Below are positions 42,776-52,277 of a DNA stretch of 64,000 bases, piece by piece. Each line of letters begins with the position of its first letter. Position 1 is the stretch's first letter. The translations under genes were made by a program, and so were the position numbers. The notes beneath the pieces are model-generated. The model worked only from the letters and a program-made list of their open reading frames with translations, had not been told where the DNA came from and did no database searches. The stretch spans positions 3,906,001 to 3,970,000 of the forward strand of contig NZ_JACHMS010000001.1 in assembly GCF_014205055.1 (NCBI RefSeq), given 5' to 3'. The DNA is from Streptomyces luteogriseus. Its GTDB lineage: Bacteria > Actinomycetota > Actinomycetes > Streptomycetales > Streptomycetaceae.

Positions 42776-42973
42776 TCACAGGCGCGTGAAGCACCACGTT
42801 CCGAGCGCCAGCGCGAGCACCGAGACGACGCTCGCGAGGGTCGCCGATGCGACGGGCCTCACACCGACGGCGACGGGCCGCTGCCGGCACACGCACGTCA
42901 CGGTCCACGCCAGTAGTCCGCCTCCGAACAGGGAGAACACCGCTCCCGCGAAGATCGCCGGTTCGCTCTCCAT
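42776..42973 (-). CDS. Small membrane protein, hypothetical
   Basis: A 65-residue frame (MESEPAIFAGAVFSLFGG...) with two hydrophobic segments separated by a short basic cysteine-containing loop (TCVCRQRP). The ATG at 42973 gives a membrane-topology-like protein; the longer frame to 43132 adds a stretch without pattern. No domain is recognised, and the ribosome site is weak. It lies between the methyltransferase and topA genes. Confidence 0.45.
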   Translation of the reverse strand: MESEPAIFAGAVFSLFGGGLLAWTVTCVCRQRPVAVGVRPVASATLASVVSVLALALGTWCFTRL

Positions 42974-43195
42974 GGCCCGCCGTGCCCCTTTTCCCCTGTC
43001 CGCGCATCCCCAGCCACGGGAGGCTGACACGCCTGGGCGGCGGGCAGGCGAACCCGAGGTGAACGCCGGGGCGACTCGGCGGTGGATCAAGGGCGTCCGT
43101 TCCTCGTGACCCGTTTCGGACGAGGTGTTCAAATCGACTCGAATTTGTTGGCGAGTCTCCTCGACGACCCCCGGGATCGCCCCTCGGGAGCCCGT

Positions 43196-44734
43196 TCAGC
43201 GGACCGGCTCCAGGAAGCCCTGCTCGACCAGCAGCCGGATCTGGGCCGGTGTGCGGTCGCGCAGCATGACCGGGTCCTCGCCGATCAGCTGGGCGATGGC
43301 GTCGAGGATGCGGCCCGCGCTCATCGTGCCGTCGCAGACGCCCGCGAATCCCGCGCCGACGGTGTCCACCCGGGTCGCCCGGCGCATGCCGCGGTTCTGG
43401 CGCAGCACGACGTGCTCGGGATCCTCGGCGCCGGGCAGCCCGACCTGTTCCTGCACGATCTCGGCGGCGAGCCGGAAGTGTCCTTCGAGCAGGGCGGCGT
43501 CGTCGTGGTCGCGCAGGTGGTCGAGCCGGTCGAAGTGGGCCCGGATCGTGTCGCCGAGCGGCTGCTCGACCGGGTGCGGCCACTCCTCCACGGTGAGCGA
43601 GGGCACGGCGGCGCTCGTCCTGCGCAGGGTGATCCAGCCGAAGCCGACGGCCTTCACCTTGCGCGCCTCGAACTCGTCGAGCCATGCGTCGTACCGCGCC
43701 TGGTACTCCGCCGTGTCGCCCTGGTGGTCGCCCGCGTCACGCAGCCACAGCTCGGCGTACTGATTGACGTCCTGCACCTCGCGCTGCACGATCCACGCGT
43801 CGCAGCCCCGGGGCACCCATGACCTGAGCCTGTCCTGCCAGTCTTCCCCTTCCACGTGCTGCCAGTTGGCGAGGAACTGCGCGAACCCGCCCTCGTTCAG
43901 ACGGTCCCCCGCCTGCTGAACGAGCGTGCGGCACAGATCGTCCCCGCCCATCCCGCCGTCGCGGTAGGTGAGCCGCGCGCCGGGGGAGATGACGAAGGGC
44001 GGGTTGGACACGATGAGGTCGTAGGTCTCGTCGCCCCGCACCGGTTCGAAGAGGGAGCCCTCGCGTCGCTCGACGGCCGAGGTGCCGGACAGTGCCAGCG
44101 TGAGGGCGGTGATGTGCAGGGCGCGCGGATTGAGGTCGGTGGCCACCACGCGCGTGGCGTGCTGTGCCGCGTGCAGGGCCTGGATGCCGGAGCCCGTGCC
44201 GAGGTCGAGCGCGGCGGCGACGGGCGTACGGACGGTGATGCCGGCGAGGGTCGTGGAGGCGCCGCCGACTCCGAGGACGACCCCTTCCTCACGCCGGCCG
44301 ATCCCGCCGGCGCCGCCGACCGCGCAGCCGAGGTCCGACACGATGAACCAGTCCTCGCCGCCGGGCCCGCCGTAGGGCCGGACGTCCACCGTGGCGGCCA
44401 GTCCGTCCGCACCGGCCCGGGTCAGCCAGCCGTTCTCCAGACAGGCGTCCACGGGCAGTACCTCCGCCACGCGCGCGTGCGGCACGGGCTGCTGGAGCAG
44501 GAACAGCCGGACGAGCATCTCCAGCGGCGTGTCCCCGCGGGTCGCCCGGAGCGCGGGCACGGTCTCGCTCCGGGCCAGTGCCGCGTACGCGGGGGCGCCG
44601 AGCAGTTCGAGCAGTCCGTCGGCGGTGAAGGAGGCCGCGAGCAGAGCGTCCCGGAGCCGGGCGGCGACATCGGGACGGTCGGAGGCGGGCAGCGGGGGCA
44701 GGGGTGACTGGCTGGCGTTACTCACGCCCCCCAT
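43196..44734 (-). CDS. Class I SAM-dependent methyltransferase with NPPF motif (HemK-like, DUF7059)
   Basis: The 512-residue protein has an N-terminal helical domain (DUF7059-like) to about residue 135. A Rossmann methyltransferase follows, with motif I ALDLGTGSGIQALHA, VVATDLNPRAL and IVSNPPFVISPG. NPP(Y/F) enzymes methylate planar nitrogen, as in PrmC release-factor or rRNA methylases. A C-terminal helical domain of about 170 residues follows. The exact target is unknown. The ATG at 44734 is used; a GTG at 44725 is possible. Four palindromes lie upstream. Confidence 0.88.
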   Translation of the reverse strand: MGGVSNASQSPLPPLPASDRPDVAARLRDALLAASFTADGLLELLGAPAYAALARSETVPALRATRGDTPLEMLVRLFLLQQPVPHARVAEVLPVDACLENGWLTRAGADGLAATVDVRPYGGPGGEDWFIVSDLGCAVGGAGGIGRREEGVVLGVGGASTTLAGITVRTPVAAALDLGTGSGIQALHAAQHATRVVATDLNPRALHITALTLALSGTSAVERREGSLFEPVRGDETYDLIVSNPPFVISPGARLTYRDGGMGGDDLCRTLVQQAGDRLNEGGFAQFLANWQHVEGEDWQDRLRSWVPRGCDAWIVQREVQDVNQYAELWLRDAGDHQGDTAEYQARYDAWLDEFEARKVKAVGFGWITLRRTSAAVPSLTVEEWPHPVEQPLGDTIRAHFDRLDHLRDHDDAALLEGHFRLAAEIVQEQVGLPGAEDPEHVVLRQNRGMRRATRVDTVGAGFAGVCDGTMSAGRILDAIAQLIGEDPVMLRDRTPAQIRLLVEQGFLEPVR

Positions 44735-44792
44735 TGTGGCCGCCGGTGCGGGTGCCGCACCTGCCCGTGGGGGAGGGACGGCACGCATACCT

Positions 44793-44865
44793 GCCGTACG
44801 GCGGCACGTGCTCCCGCCGTACGGCATGTGCTCCCGCCGTACGGCAGGCGTTCGTGCCGTACGGC
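44793..44865. repeat. Four GCCGTACGGC palindromes spaced ~20 bp
   Basis: The perfect 10-bp palindrome GCCGTACGGC occurs at 44793, 44816, 44836 and 44856. The last three are exactly 20 bp apart, and two copies are preceded by GTGCTCCC. They lie 59-131 bp upstream of the methyltransferase start. Confidence 0.85.
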
Positions 44866-44938
44866 ACATCAGACACCGGCGGTCACCTACGACTCGGCCG
44901 TCGGGGCCGCCGCACTGCGCTGCCCGCCGTCCGACCCG

Positions 44939-45511
44939 TCAGCTCTGCGTGGCCCCCGCCGACGCCGTGGCCGCCTTGCAGCTGGACTGCTGGGCCATCG
45001 CCTGGCCGACCTCGCCCTCCTCCAGGTTCCTGAGGGCGTTGTTGCCGCTCTGGCTCAGCTTGTCCAGCTCGGTGGCGATGTCCTTCAGGCCGTCGGCGAA
45101 CTTGCCCTGGTCCTTGGTGTCCAGACCGTCGACCTGCTTCTTCAGGGAGGCGTACGAGGCGGAGATCGAGTTGAGCTCCTTGACCGCGTCCTGCTGCTTC
45201 TTCTCGCCGTTCTCGACGTCCGGCGCCCCGGCCTTGTTCACGGCGGTCCCGATCGCCTTGTAGGCGTCGGACATGTCCTGGAAGGCCTGTGCGTCGGTCT
45301 TCTGGACGTCCTCGGGCGTGCTGTTGTCGGAGGTCTCCTTCTGGATCGCCGCATTGGCCGACTCGATCTTCTTGGCCTGCGGCTGTACGGCGTCACAGAC
45401 CTGCTTGGCCCAGGCGTCCAGCTTGTCGTTGCCGTCGTCGCCGCCGCAGCCCGACAGCGCCAGTACCAGTACCGCACCGCCGGACAGTGCGGCCGCGAGC
45501 TTCTTGTTCAC
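44939..45511 (-). CDS. Small secreted lipoprotein, helical, unknown function
   Basis: The 190-residue protein has a signal peptide with lipobox LSGC, then GGDDGNDKLDAWAKQVCDAV and a long helical region rich in Lys/Asp/Gln (KKIESANAAIQKE...LKKQVDGLDTKDQ...). One late cysteine could pair with the early one. The GTG at 45511 has GAAGGGA about 9 nt upstream; an ATG at 45529 is an alternative. It resembles the abundant small Streptomyces lipoproteins of unknown role. It is encoded downstream of hppA on the same strand. Confidence 0.82.
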   Translation of the reverse strand: MNKKLAAALSGGAVLVLALSGCGGDDGNDKLDAWAKQVCDAVQPQAKKIESANAAIQKETSDNSTPEDVQKTDAQAFQDMSDAYKAIGTAVNKAGAPDVENGEKKQQDAVKELNSISASYASLKKQVDGLDTKDQGKFADGLKDIATELDKLSQSGNNALRNLEEGEVGQAMAQQSSCKAATASAGATQS

Positions 45512-45722
45512 CGGTTTGGTCCCTTCCATGGCTCTCGGCCCCGGAACATACACGCCAGATGCACGACAACCGCACGCCGAACGTCTATTAAGACCGTTTT
45601 GTAACCTTTTGCACCAAGCGAGAGAAGGCTCACGCGTGAGCGTGTACCCACACAGCGCGGGCGGGCGCCGCGTCAACGCGCGCCGCCCGCCCGCACCTTG
45701 GAACCGGTGCTCGGAAACCTCC

Positions 45723-48128
45723 CTACGAAACCACCGCCGGATCGGCCGACTTGGGCTCGGAACCGGCGTTGTCCTCGTCACCCATGGCGATTCCGCGCCG
45801 CTTTGACACGTACACCGCCCCGGCGATCACGAGGAACGCGAGGACGGCGACCAGAATCCGCACCCCGATGCTCTTGTCCGGGCCGTAGGAGAACTTGATC
45901 ACCGCGGGCGCGATGAGCAGCGACACCAGGTTCATGACCTTCAGCAGCGGGTTGATCGCGGGACCCGCCGTGTCCTTGAAGGGGTCGCCGACCGTGTCTC
46001 CGATCACGGTCGCCGCGTGCGCCTCGCTGCCCTTGCCGCCGTGGTGGCCGTCCTCGACGAGCTTCTTGGCGTTGTCCCAGGCGCCACCGGAGTTGGCGAG
46101 GAACACCGCCATCAGTGTGCCCGCACCGATCGCACCCGCCAGGAACGCCCCGAGCGGGCCGACACCGAGCGTGAACCCGATGAAGATGGGCGCCATCACG
46201 GCCAGCAGACCGGGCGTGGTGAGCTCGCGCAGGGCGTCCTTGGTGCAGATGTCGACGACCTTGCCGTACTCCGGTTTCTCGCTGTAGTCCATGATCCCGG
46301 GTTTCTCACGGAACTGCCGCCGCACCTCGTAGACCACGGAACCCGCCGACCGCGACACGGCGTTGATCGCCAGCCCCGAGAAGAGGAAGACGACCGCCGC
46401 GCCGGCGATGAGACCCACGAGGTTGTTGGGCTGCGAGATGTCCATCATCAGACTCATCGGGGCGCCGTCCCCGCTGAGTTTCTCGCCCACGTCCCGCGCG
46501 CCGGTGAAGATCGCGTCGCGGTACGACCCGAACAGCGCCGCCGCCGCGAGCACGGCCGTGGCGATCGCGATGCCCTTGGTGATCGCCTTGGTGGTGTTGC
46601 CGACCGCGTCCAGGTTGGTGAGCACCTGCGCGCCCGCGCCCTCGACGTCGCCTGACATCTCCGCGATGCCCTGCGCGTTGTCGGAGACGGGCCCGAAGGT
46701 GTCCATCGCGACGATCACACCGACCGTGGTGAGCAGGCCGGTGCCGGCCAGCGCCACCGCGAACAGCGCCAGCATGATCGAGGTGCCGCCGAGCAGGAAC
46801 GCCCCGTACACACCGAGACCGATCAACAAGGCGGTGTAGACGGCGGATTCGAGACCCACGGAGATACCGGCGAGGACGACGGTGGCCGGGCCGGTGAGCG
46901 AGCTCTTGCCGATGTCCCGCACAGGCCTGCGGGTGGTCTCGGTGAAGTAGCCGGTCAGCTGCTGGATGACGGCGGCGAGCAGGATGCCGATCGCCACGGC
47001 GACGAGCGCGAGGACCCTCGGGTCGCCGTCCTTGCCCAGGATCGCGGCGTCGGTGACCCCGTCGAGCTCGGAGTACTTGCCCGGCAGGTAGACGAAGACG
47101 GCCACCGCCACCAGCACCAGCGAAATCACCGCGGAGATGAAGAACCCTCGGTTGATGGCGCTCATGCCGCTGCGGTCGGCGCGCCGGGGCGCCACCGCGA
47201 AGATGCCGATCATGGCGGTGATCACCCCGATCGCCGGCACGAGCAGCGGGAAGCCGAGTCCGGCGTCACCGAAGGCCGCCGAGCCGAGGATCAGCGCGGC
47301 GACCAGGGTCACGGCGTACGACTCGAAGAGGTCGGCCGCCATACCCGCGCAGTCGCCGACGTTGTCGCCCACGTTGTCGGCGATGGTCGCGGCATTGCGC
47401 GGGTCGTCCTCCGGAATGCCCTGTTCGACCTTGCCGACCAGGTCGGCGCCGACGTCGGCGGCCTTGGTGAAGATGCCGCCGCCGACACGCATGAACATCG
47501 CGATCAGCGCGGCGCCGAGGCCGAAGCCCTCGAGCACCTTGGGCGCGTCGGCCGCGTACACCAGCACCACACAGGAGGCGCCGAGCAGGCCGAGGCCCAC
47601 CGTGAACATGCCGACCACACCGCCCGTGCGGAAAGCGATCTTCATCGCCTTGTGCGAGACCGTGGTCAGATCCTTTTCCGGCTCGCCTCGAGCCGGAGTG
47701 GCTTCACGCGCCGCCGCGGCGACACGCACATTGCTGCGCACGGCGAGCCACATGCCGATATAGCCGGTGGCCGCCGAGAACGCCGCTCCGATCAGAAAGA
47801 ACACCGACCGTCCGGCACGCTGACTCCAGTCGTCCGCGGGCAGCAGCATGAGCAGGAAGAACACGACCACGGCGAATACGCCGAGCGTGCGCAGCTGACG
47901 GGCCAGATAGGCGTTCGCGCCTTCCTGGACCGCTGCCGCGATCTCCTTCATGCTGTCGGTGCCCTCGCCGGCCGCGAGTACCTGGCGCACCAGGACCCCC
48001 GCGAGCACCAGGGCCGCCAGTGCGACGACCGCGATGACCACGATGAGGACACGGTTGCCATCGGTCAGTACGGCGGCTGCGAGGTCTGTGGGATGGCCCG
48101 ACTGTGATGAGAGGGAAAGCCCCGCCAT
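45723..48128 (-). CDS. hppA: Membrane-bound H+-translocating pyrophosphatase
   Basis: The 801-residue integral membrane pump uses PPi hydrolysis to move protons. Catalytic segments are intact: GGGIFTKAADVGADLVGKVE, DNVGDNVGDCAGMAADLFESYAVT and the C-terminal DTVGDPFKDTAGPAINPLLKVMNL. The lysine in GNTTKAITKG (Lys514) marks the potassium-independent subfamily. The ATG at 48128 has AAGGAGGA 3-10 nt upstream. The upstream 200 bp are AT-rich. The window also encodes the soluble Ppa, so PPi energy can either be wasted or conserved. Confidence 0.97.
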   Translation of the reverse strand: MAGLSLSSQSGHPTDLAAAVLTDGNRVLIVVIAVVALAALVLAGVLVRQVLAAGEGTDSMKEIAAAVQEGANAYLARQLRTLGVFAVVVFFLLMLLPADDWSQRAGRSVFFLIGAAFSAATGYIGMWLAVRSNVRVAAAAREATPARGEPEKDLTTVSHKAMKIAFRTGGVVGMFTVGLGLLGASCVVLVYAADAPKVLEGFGLGAALIAMFMRVGGGIFTKAADVGADLVGKVEQGIPEDDPRNAATIADNVGDNVGDCAGMAADLFESYAVTLVAALILGSAAFGDAGLGFPLLVPAIGVITAMIGIFAVAPRRADRSGMSAINRGFFISAVISLVLVAVAVFVYLPGKYSELDGVTDAAILGKDGDPRVLALVAVAIGILLAAVIQQLTGYFTETTRRPVRDIGKSSLTGPATVVLAGISVGLESAVYTALLIGLGVYGAFLLGGTSIMLALFAVALAGTGLLTTVGVIVAMDTFGPVSDNAQGIAEMSGDVEGAGAQVLTNLDAVGNTTKAITKGIAIATAVLAAAALFGSYRDAIFTGARDVGEKLSGDGAPMSLMMDISQPNNLVGLIAGAAVVFLFSGLAINAVSRSAGSVVYEVRRQFREKPGIMDYSEKPEYGKVVDICTKDALRELTTPGLLAVMAPIFIGFTLGVGPLGAFLAGAIGAGTLMAVFLANSGGAWDNAKKLVEDGHHGGKGSEAHAATVIGDTVGDPFKDTAGPAINPLLKVMNLVSLLIAPAVIKFSYGPDKSIGVRILVAVLAFLVIAGAVYVSKRRGIAMGDEDNAGSEPKSADPAVVS

Positions 48129-48347
48129 TCGTCCTCCTTGACGCTTGGGCTGAGCTCAAGATGTGGACGGGATTGTAGGTACCGGAACCTGATCAAAACA
48201 GAGCGCAATAAACGGAATTGGCATTCCGAAGTAATGCCCTTAAAGCATTCTGAGGCTGCCGGAGGGCGCGCGAATGATCGTGAACGAATTCACGCGATGA
48301 ACGGCACAGGACCTACTGTAAAGGCGGGCACTGACACCCGCACATGA

Positions 48348-48375
48348 CGAAGGGCCCCACGGGTGGGGCCCTTCG
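48348..48375 (-). terminator. Terminator of the bldG operon
   Basis: CGAAGGGCCCCA (48348-48359) pairs perfectly with TGGGGCCCTTCG (48364-48375) around a 4-nt loop, just beyond the stop of the anti-sigma gene. Confidence 0.82.
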
Positions 48376-48401
48376 GAAGAACGGTGTGCGCGGTGGCGGG
48401 G

Positions 48402-48839
48402 TCAGACCAGGATCGTCGGCGGCGGCGTGGTCGGCCAGGTCATCTTGATCAGCCCGCCGTGCTCTCCCGCGCTGACCTCGACGTCATCGACGAGTCCACT
48501 GATGACCGCGAGGCCCATTTCGTCCTCGTCGGCCTCTCCGTCGGCGTCGCCGGGTCCGGCCCCGGAGGCGCGCTCGCCGGAGACCGCGTGCGGGGCCTCG
48601 TCGCCGACCTCGATGGAGAACTGCTTCTCCTCCTCGATCAGCAGCACCTTCACCGGTGCCGAGATCCCGACGGTCTGATGCAGTCCGACGGCTCGGGTGC
48701 ACGCCTCACCGACGGCGAGCCGGACCTCGTCGAGGACGGCCTCGTCCACTCCGGCCCTGCGCGCCACCGCTGCCGCCACCAGCCGGGCGGTCCTGACGTG
48801 CTCGGGCAGCGCGCTGAAGCGGAGCTCAACGGTGGCCAT
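48402..48839 (-). CDS. Anti-sigma factor/serine kinase-like protein paired with BldG
   Basis: The 145-residue HATPase-fold protein (VELRFSALPEHVRTARLVAAAVARRAGV...LDEVRLAVGEACTRAVGLH) matches the S. coelicolor gene downstream of bldG. An acidic Gly/Asp/Glu-rich insert (SGERASGAGPGDADGEADEDE) separates the two halves, before the G2-like MGLAVISGLVDDVEV. Proteins of this family bind BldG. The ATG at 48839 follows GAGGGGG. It is co-directional with bldG (122-bp gap) and closed by a hairpin. Confidence 0.92.
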   Translation of the reverse strand: MATVELRFSALPEHVRTARLVAAAVARRAGVDEAVLDEVRLAVGEACTRAVGLHQTVGISAPVKVLLIEEEKQFSIEVGDEAPHAVSGERASGAGPGDADGEADEDEMGLAVISGLVDDVEVSAGEHGGLIKMTWPTTPPPTILV

Positions 48840-48961
48840 GCATCCCCCTCGCAACTAGCGGGCGTGCTGTCGAGAGGCTCCGGGCCGGCGAAACCCGGGC
48901 CCCCTCGGTCTTCACTCTTGCCGAATGTCGGCCGGCCCGGGCACTCGGCCCGGGACCGGTG

Positions 48962-49303
48962 TCAGTCGGTGGCCGCAACCGCTTCCTCGACCGAGGTGTG
49001 AATCGGGAACACCTTGGTGAGGCCGGTGATACGGAAGATCTTCAGAATGCGCTCCTGGTTGCAGACCAGGCGCAGGGAGCCCTCATGGGCACGCACGCGC
49101 TTCAGGCCGCCGACCAGTACGCCGAGCCCGGTGGAGTCGAGGAAGTCCACGCCCTCCATGTCGACGACAAGGTGGAAACTGCCGTCGTTCACCAGCTCGA
49201 CCAACTGCTCGCGCAACTTGGGCGCGGTATATACGTCGATTTCGCCACCGACCCTGACGATCGTGCGATCGCCCATGGTTTCGGTCGACAAGGACAGGTC
49301 CAC
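48962..49303 (-). CDS. bldG: Anti-sigma factor antagonist BldG
   Basis: This 113-residue STAS protein is BldG, essential for aerial mycelium formation and antibiotic production. The phosphorylation serine is Ser57 in DFLDSTGLGVLVGG. Unphosphorylated BldG binds anti-sigma factors and frees their sigma factors. The start at 49303 gives MDLSLSTETMGDRTIV, the known N-terminus. It heads an operon with the anti-sigma gene and is divergent from the helicase. Confidence 0.97.
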   Translation of the reverse strand: MDLSLSTETMGDRTIVRVGGEIDVYTAPKLREQLVELVNDGSFHLVVDMEGVDFLDSTGLGVLVGGLKRVRAHEGSLRLVCNQERILKIFRITGLTKVFPIHTSVEEAVAATD

Positions 49304-49462
49304 GGATCCTCCAGCACCTTGCTATCGAGCGGTCGCCCTAGGGGCATTCGGCTTCAGCCCCTGGACGCTTCGCCAGCCGCGATGGCATTCAATCACTTAC
49401 CGGCAGGCGTGCACGACGCCTTGGCTCCATTGTCCGTCACGCCAGTGACACACTCGGTGCCG

Positions 49463-51940
49463 ATGGCCAAGAATCACCGATCCGATCGAACCCCGACGGA
49501 CCCTGCCTCGCGACCCGCGCCGGGCGCGGTCCTGGACAGGCTCGCGTCCGGCCCCAGCAGGGCTTCTCGCATTACTCATACGGAGCACTTGCCCCCGCGT
49601 GAGGGTCGCCATGCCGTCTGGCCGGACCGGATCCGCGCCGAGGTCGTCGCGGCCGTGCGCGCCGCGGGCATCGAACATCCCTGGGCCCACCAGGCACGCG
49701 CGGCCGAGCACGCCCTGGACGGCGAGTCGGTCGTCGTCGCCACCGGCACGGCCTCCGGCAAGTCCCTGGCCTACCTCGTGCCGGTCTTCTCCACCCTTCT
49801 GGACGGCGCGGAGGCCCCGAACGGCCGCGGCGCGACCACCCTCTACCTGGCCCCCACCAAGGCTCTCGCGGCGGACCAGTGCCGCTCCGTGAAGGAACTT
49901 TCACATCCGCTGGGCAATTCCGTGCGCGCAGCCGTGTACGACGGCGATACTCCGTTCGAGGAACGCGAGTGGATCCGGCAGTACGCCAACTACGTCCTGA
50001 CCAACCCGGACATGCTGCACCGCGGCATCCTGCCGTCCCACCCCCGCTGGGCCTCCTTCCTGAAGGCGCTGAAGTACGTCGTCATCGACGAGTGCCACAC
50101 CTACCGCGGCGTCTTCGGCTCACACGTCGCCCAAGTGCTGCGCCGGCTGCGCCGTCTGTGTGCCCGCTACGGCGCGTCGCCCGTGTTCCTGCTGGCCTCC
50201 GCGACCGCCGCCGAGCCTTCGGTGGCCGCCCGCCGCCTCACCGGCGTGCCGGTCCTGGAAGTGGCCGACGACGCCTCCCCACGCGGTGAACTGGTGTTCG
50301 CCCTCTGGGAACCGCCGCTGACCGAACTGCACGGCGAGAAGGGGGCTCCCGTCCGCCGTACCGCCACCGCCGAGGCCGCCGACCTGCTGACCGACCTCAC
50401 CGTGCAGGGCGTGCGCTCCGTCACCTTCGTCCGTTCCCGGCGCGGCGCCGAGCTGATCTCGGTCATCTCCCAGGAGCGTCTGGCCGAGGTCGACCGGTCG
50501 CTGGCCCGGCGTGTCGCGGCGTACCGGGGCGGCTATCTCCCCGAGGAACGACGCGCTCTCGAACAAGCCCTCCATTCGAGTGAACTGCTGGGCCTCGCCG
50601 CGACGAACGCCCTCGAACTCGGCATCGACATCTCCGGCCTCGACGCGGTCGTCATCGCCGGCTACCCGGGCACCCGTGCCTCCCTGTGGCAGCAGGCGGG
50701 CCGGGCCGGACGGGCCGGGCAGGGGGCGCTGGCCGTCCTGGTCGCCCGCGACGACCCGCTGGACACCTTCCTCGTCCACCACCCCGAGGCCCTGTTCGAC
50801 CAGCCCGTCGAATCGACCGTCCTCGACCCGGACAACCCCTACGTGCTGGCCCCGCACCTGTGCGCGGCCGCCGCGGAGCTGCCCCTGACGGACGAGGACC
50901 TCGCCCTGTTCGGACCTGCCAGCGAGGGCCTCCTGCCCCAGCTGGAGGCCGCGAAGCTGCTGCGCCGCCGCACCAGGGCCTGGCACTGGACCCGCCGCGA
51001 GCGCGCCGCCGACCTGACGGACATCCGCGGGGAGGGCGGGCGCCCCATCCAGGTCGTCGAGACCGGAACGGGCCGGCTGCTCGGCACGGTCGACGCCGGC
51101 GCCGCGCACTCGACGGTGCACGAGGGAGCGGTCCACCTCCACCAGGGCCGCACGTACCTGGTGCGGTCGCTGGACCTGGAGGACTCCGTCGCCCTCGTCG
51201 AGGAGGCCGCCCCGCCGTACTCCACGGTCGCCCGCGACACGACGTCCATTTCCGTCCTGGAGACGGACATCGAGGTCCCGTGGGGCGACGGCCGCCTCTG
51301 CTACGGCTCCGTCGAGGTCACCAACCAGGTCGTCTCCTTCCTCCGCAGACGGCTCATCACCGGTGAAGTGCTCGGCGAGACCAAGCTCGAACTCCCTCCC
51401 CGTACGCTGCGCACCCGCGCCGTGTGGTGGACCGTCACCGAGGACCAGCTGGACCGGGCCCGGATCAACCCGGAGATCCTCGGGGGCGCCCTGCACGCCG
51501 CCGAGCACGCGTCGATCGGCCTGCTGCCCCTCTTCGCGACCTGCGACCGCTGGGACATCGGCGGCGTGTCGATCCCGCTCCACCCCGACACGCTCCTGCC
51601 CACGGTCTTCGTCTACGACGGCCATCCGGGTGGCGCGGGCTTCGCGGAGCGCGCCTTCCACACCGCCCGCACCTGGCTGACCGCCACCCGCCAGGCCATC
51701 GCCTCCTGCGAGTGCGACGCCGGCTGCCCGTCCTGCATCCAGTCCCCCAAGTGCGGCAACGGCAACGACCCGCTGCACAAGAGGGGGGCGGTGCGGCTCC
51801 TCACGGTGCTGCTGGAGGGGGCTCCGGAGGAGAAGGATGGCGCGTCCGAGGAGAAGGAGAGCGCTCCGGAGGAGGAAACGGTGGACGAGGCACCGGTGCG
51901 GCCGCCGGCAGAGCCGTCGGAGGCCCCGCCCGCGCCCTGA
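49463..51940 (+). CDS. DEAD/DECH-box helicase with DUF1998 (Hrq1-like)
   Basis: The 825-residue helicase has motif I VATGTASGKSLAY, Ia YLAPTKALAADQ, motif II VIDECHTYRG, III LASATAAEP, and motifs IV-VI (FVRSRRGAEL, LELGIDISGLDAVVIAGYPG, QQAGRAGR). The C-terminal DUF1998 region carries a four-cysteine cluster (CECDAGCPSCIQSPKCG). It resembles RecQ4-related Hrq1 helicases active in repair. The ATG at 49463 begins the hydrophilic N-terminus; the frame extends upstream into the bldG region without a better start. The last 140 bp overlap the 3' end of the convergent TadE-like gene. Confidence 0.92.
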   Translation: MAKNHRSDRTPTDPASRPAPGAVLDRLASGPSRASRITHTEHLPPREGRHAVWPDRIRAEVVAAVRAAGIEHPWAHQARAAEHALDGESVVVATGTASGKSLAYLVPVFSTLLDGAEAPNGRGATTLYLAPTKALAADQCRSVKELSHPLGNSVRAAVYDGDTPFEEREWIRQYANYVLTNPDMLHRGILPSHPRWASFLKALKYVVIDECHTYRGVFGSHVAQVLRRLRRLCARYGASPVFLLASATAAEPSVAARRLTGVPVLEVADDASPRGELVFALWEPPLTELHGEKGAPVRRTATAEAADLLTDLTVQGVRSVTFVRSRRGAELISVISQERLAEVDRSLARRVAAYRGGYLPEERRALEQALHSSELLGLAATNALELGIDISGLDAVVIAGYPGTRASLWQQAGRAGRAGQGALAVLVARDDPLDTFLVHHPEALFDQPVESTVLDPDNPYVLAPHLCAAAAELPLTDEDLALFGPASEGLLPQLEAAKLLRRRTRAWHWTRRERAADLTDIRGEGGRPIQVVETGTGRLLGTVDAGAAHSTVHEGAVHLHQGRTYLVRSLDLEDSVALVEEAAPPYSTVARDTTSISVLETDIEVPWGDGRLCYGSVEVTNQVVSFLRRRLITGEVLGETKLELPPRTLRTRAVWWTVTEDQLDRARINPEILGGALHAAEHASIGLLPLFATCDRWDIGGVSIPLHPDTLLPTVFVYDGHPGGAGFAERAFHTARTWLTATRQAIASCECDAGCPSCIQSPKCGNGNDPLHKRGAVRLLTVLLEGAPEEKDGASEEKESAPEEETVDEAPVRPPAEPSEAPPAP

Positions 51941-52277
51941 CCTCCGCCGTGAACGGACCCCTTCCCGACGCCGCCGTCACGTCCGAGATCTCCCCGGCGA
52001 CCTCGCACCGCACGAGCCGCACGCCCTGCGCCCGGGCCACCCGGCCGGCCCGGGCGCAGGCCGCCGAACCACCGTCGGCCCAGTGGTCCGCCGCGGCGAG
52101 TGCCGCGAGATCCGCACCGCCCGCCGCCCGATGCCGGACGACAACGGCCTGCCCCAGCGCCAGGACGACCCCGAACACCACACACAGAACGGCGATCGCC
52201 CCAACGCTCCACACGGTGGCGGACCCCTGGTCCGCACCGGCGCCCCGAAGACCGGCACACCTCCGGCCCCGTCTCAC
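51801..52277 (-). CDS. TadE-like protein of the helicase/secretion neighbourhood (Rv3654c type)
   Basis: The 158-residue protein has one N-terminal membrane helix (ATVWSVGAIAVLCVVFGVVLALGQAVV) followed by RHRAAGGADLAALAAA, typical of pilus-assembly TadE/TadG-like proteins. Unlike its neighbours it lacks the Glu at +5 of a prepilin-type cleavage site. The C-terminal 45 residues are Pro/Ser/Arg-rich and are coded opposite the helicase 3' end. The GTG at 52277 overlaps the TadE stop (GTGA), so it is the last gene of the tad operon. Confidence 0.82.
   Translation of the reverse strand: MRRGRRCAGLRGAGADQGSATVWSVGAIAVLCVVFGVVLALGQAVVVRHRAAGGADLAALAAADHWADGGSAACARAGRVARAQGVRLVRCEVAGEISDVTAASGRGPFTAEVRARAGPPTALPAAAPVPRPPFPPPERSPSPRTRHPSPPEPPPAAP

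Noticed and set aside
42776..43132. 118-residue version of the small membrane protein
   Set aside because: The extra N-terminal part is featureless and crosses a likely promoter region; the ATG at 42973 is preferred.
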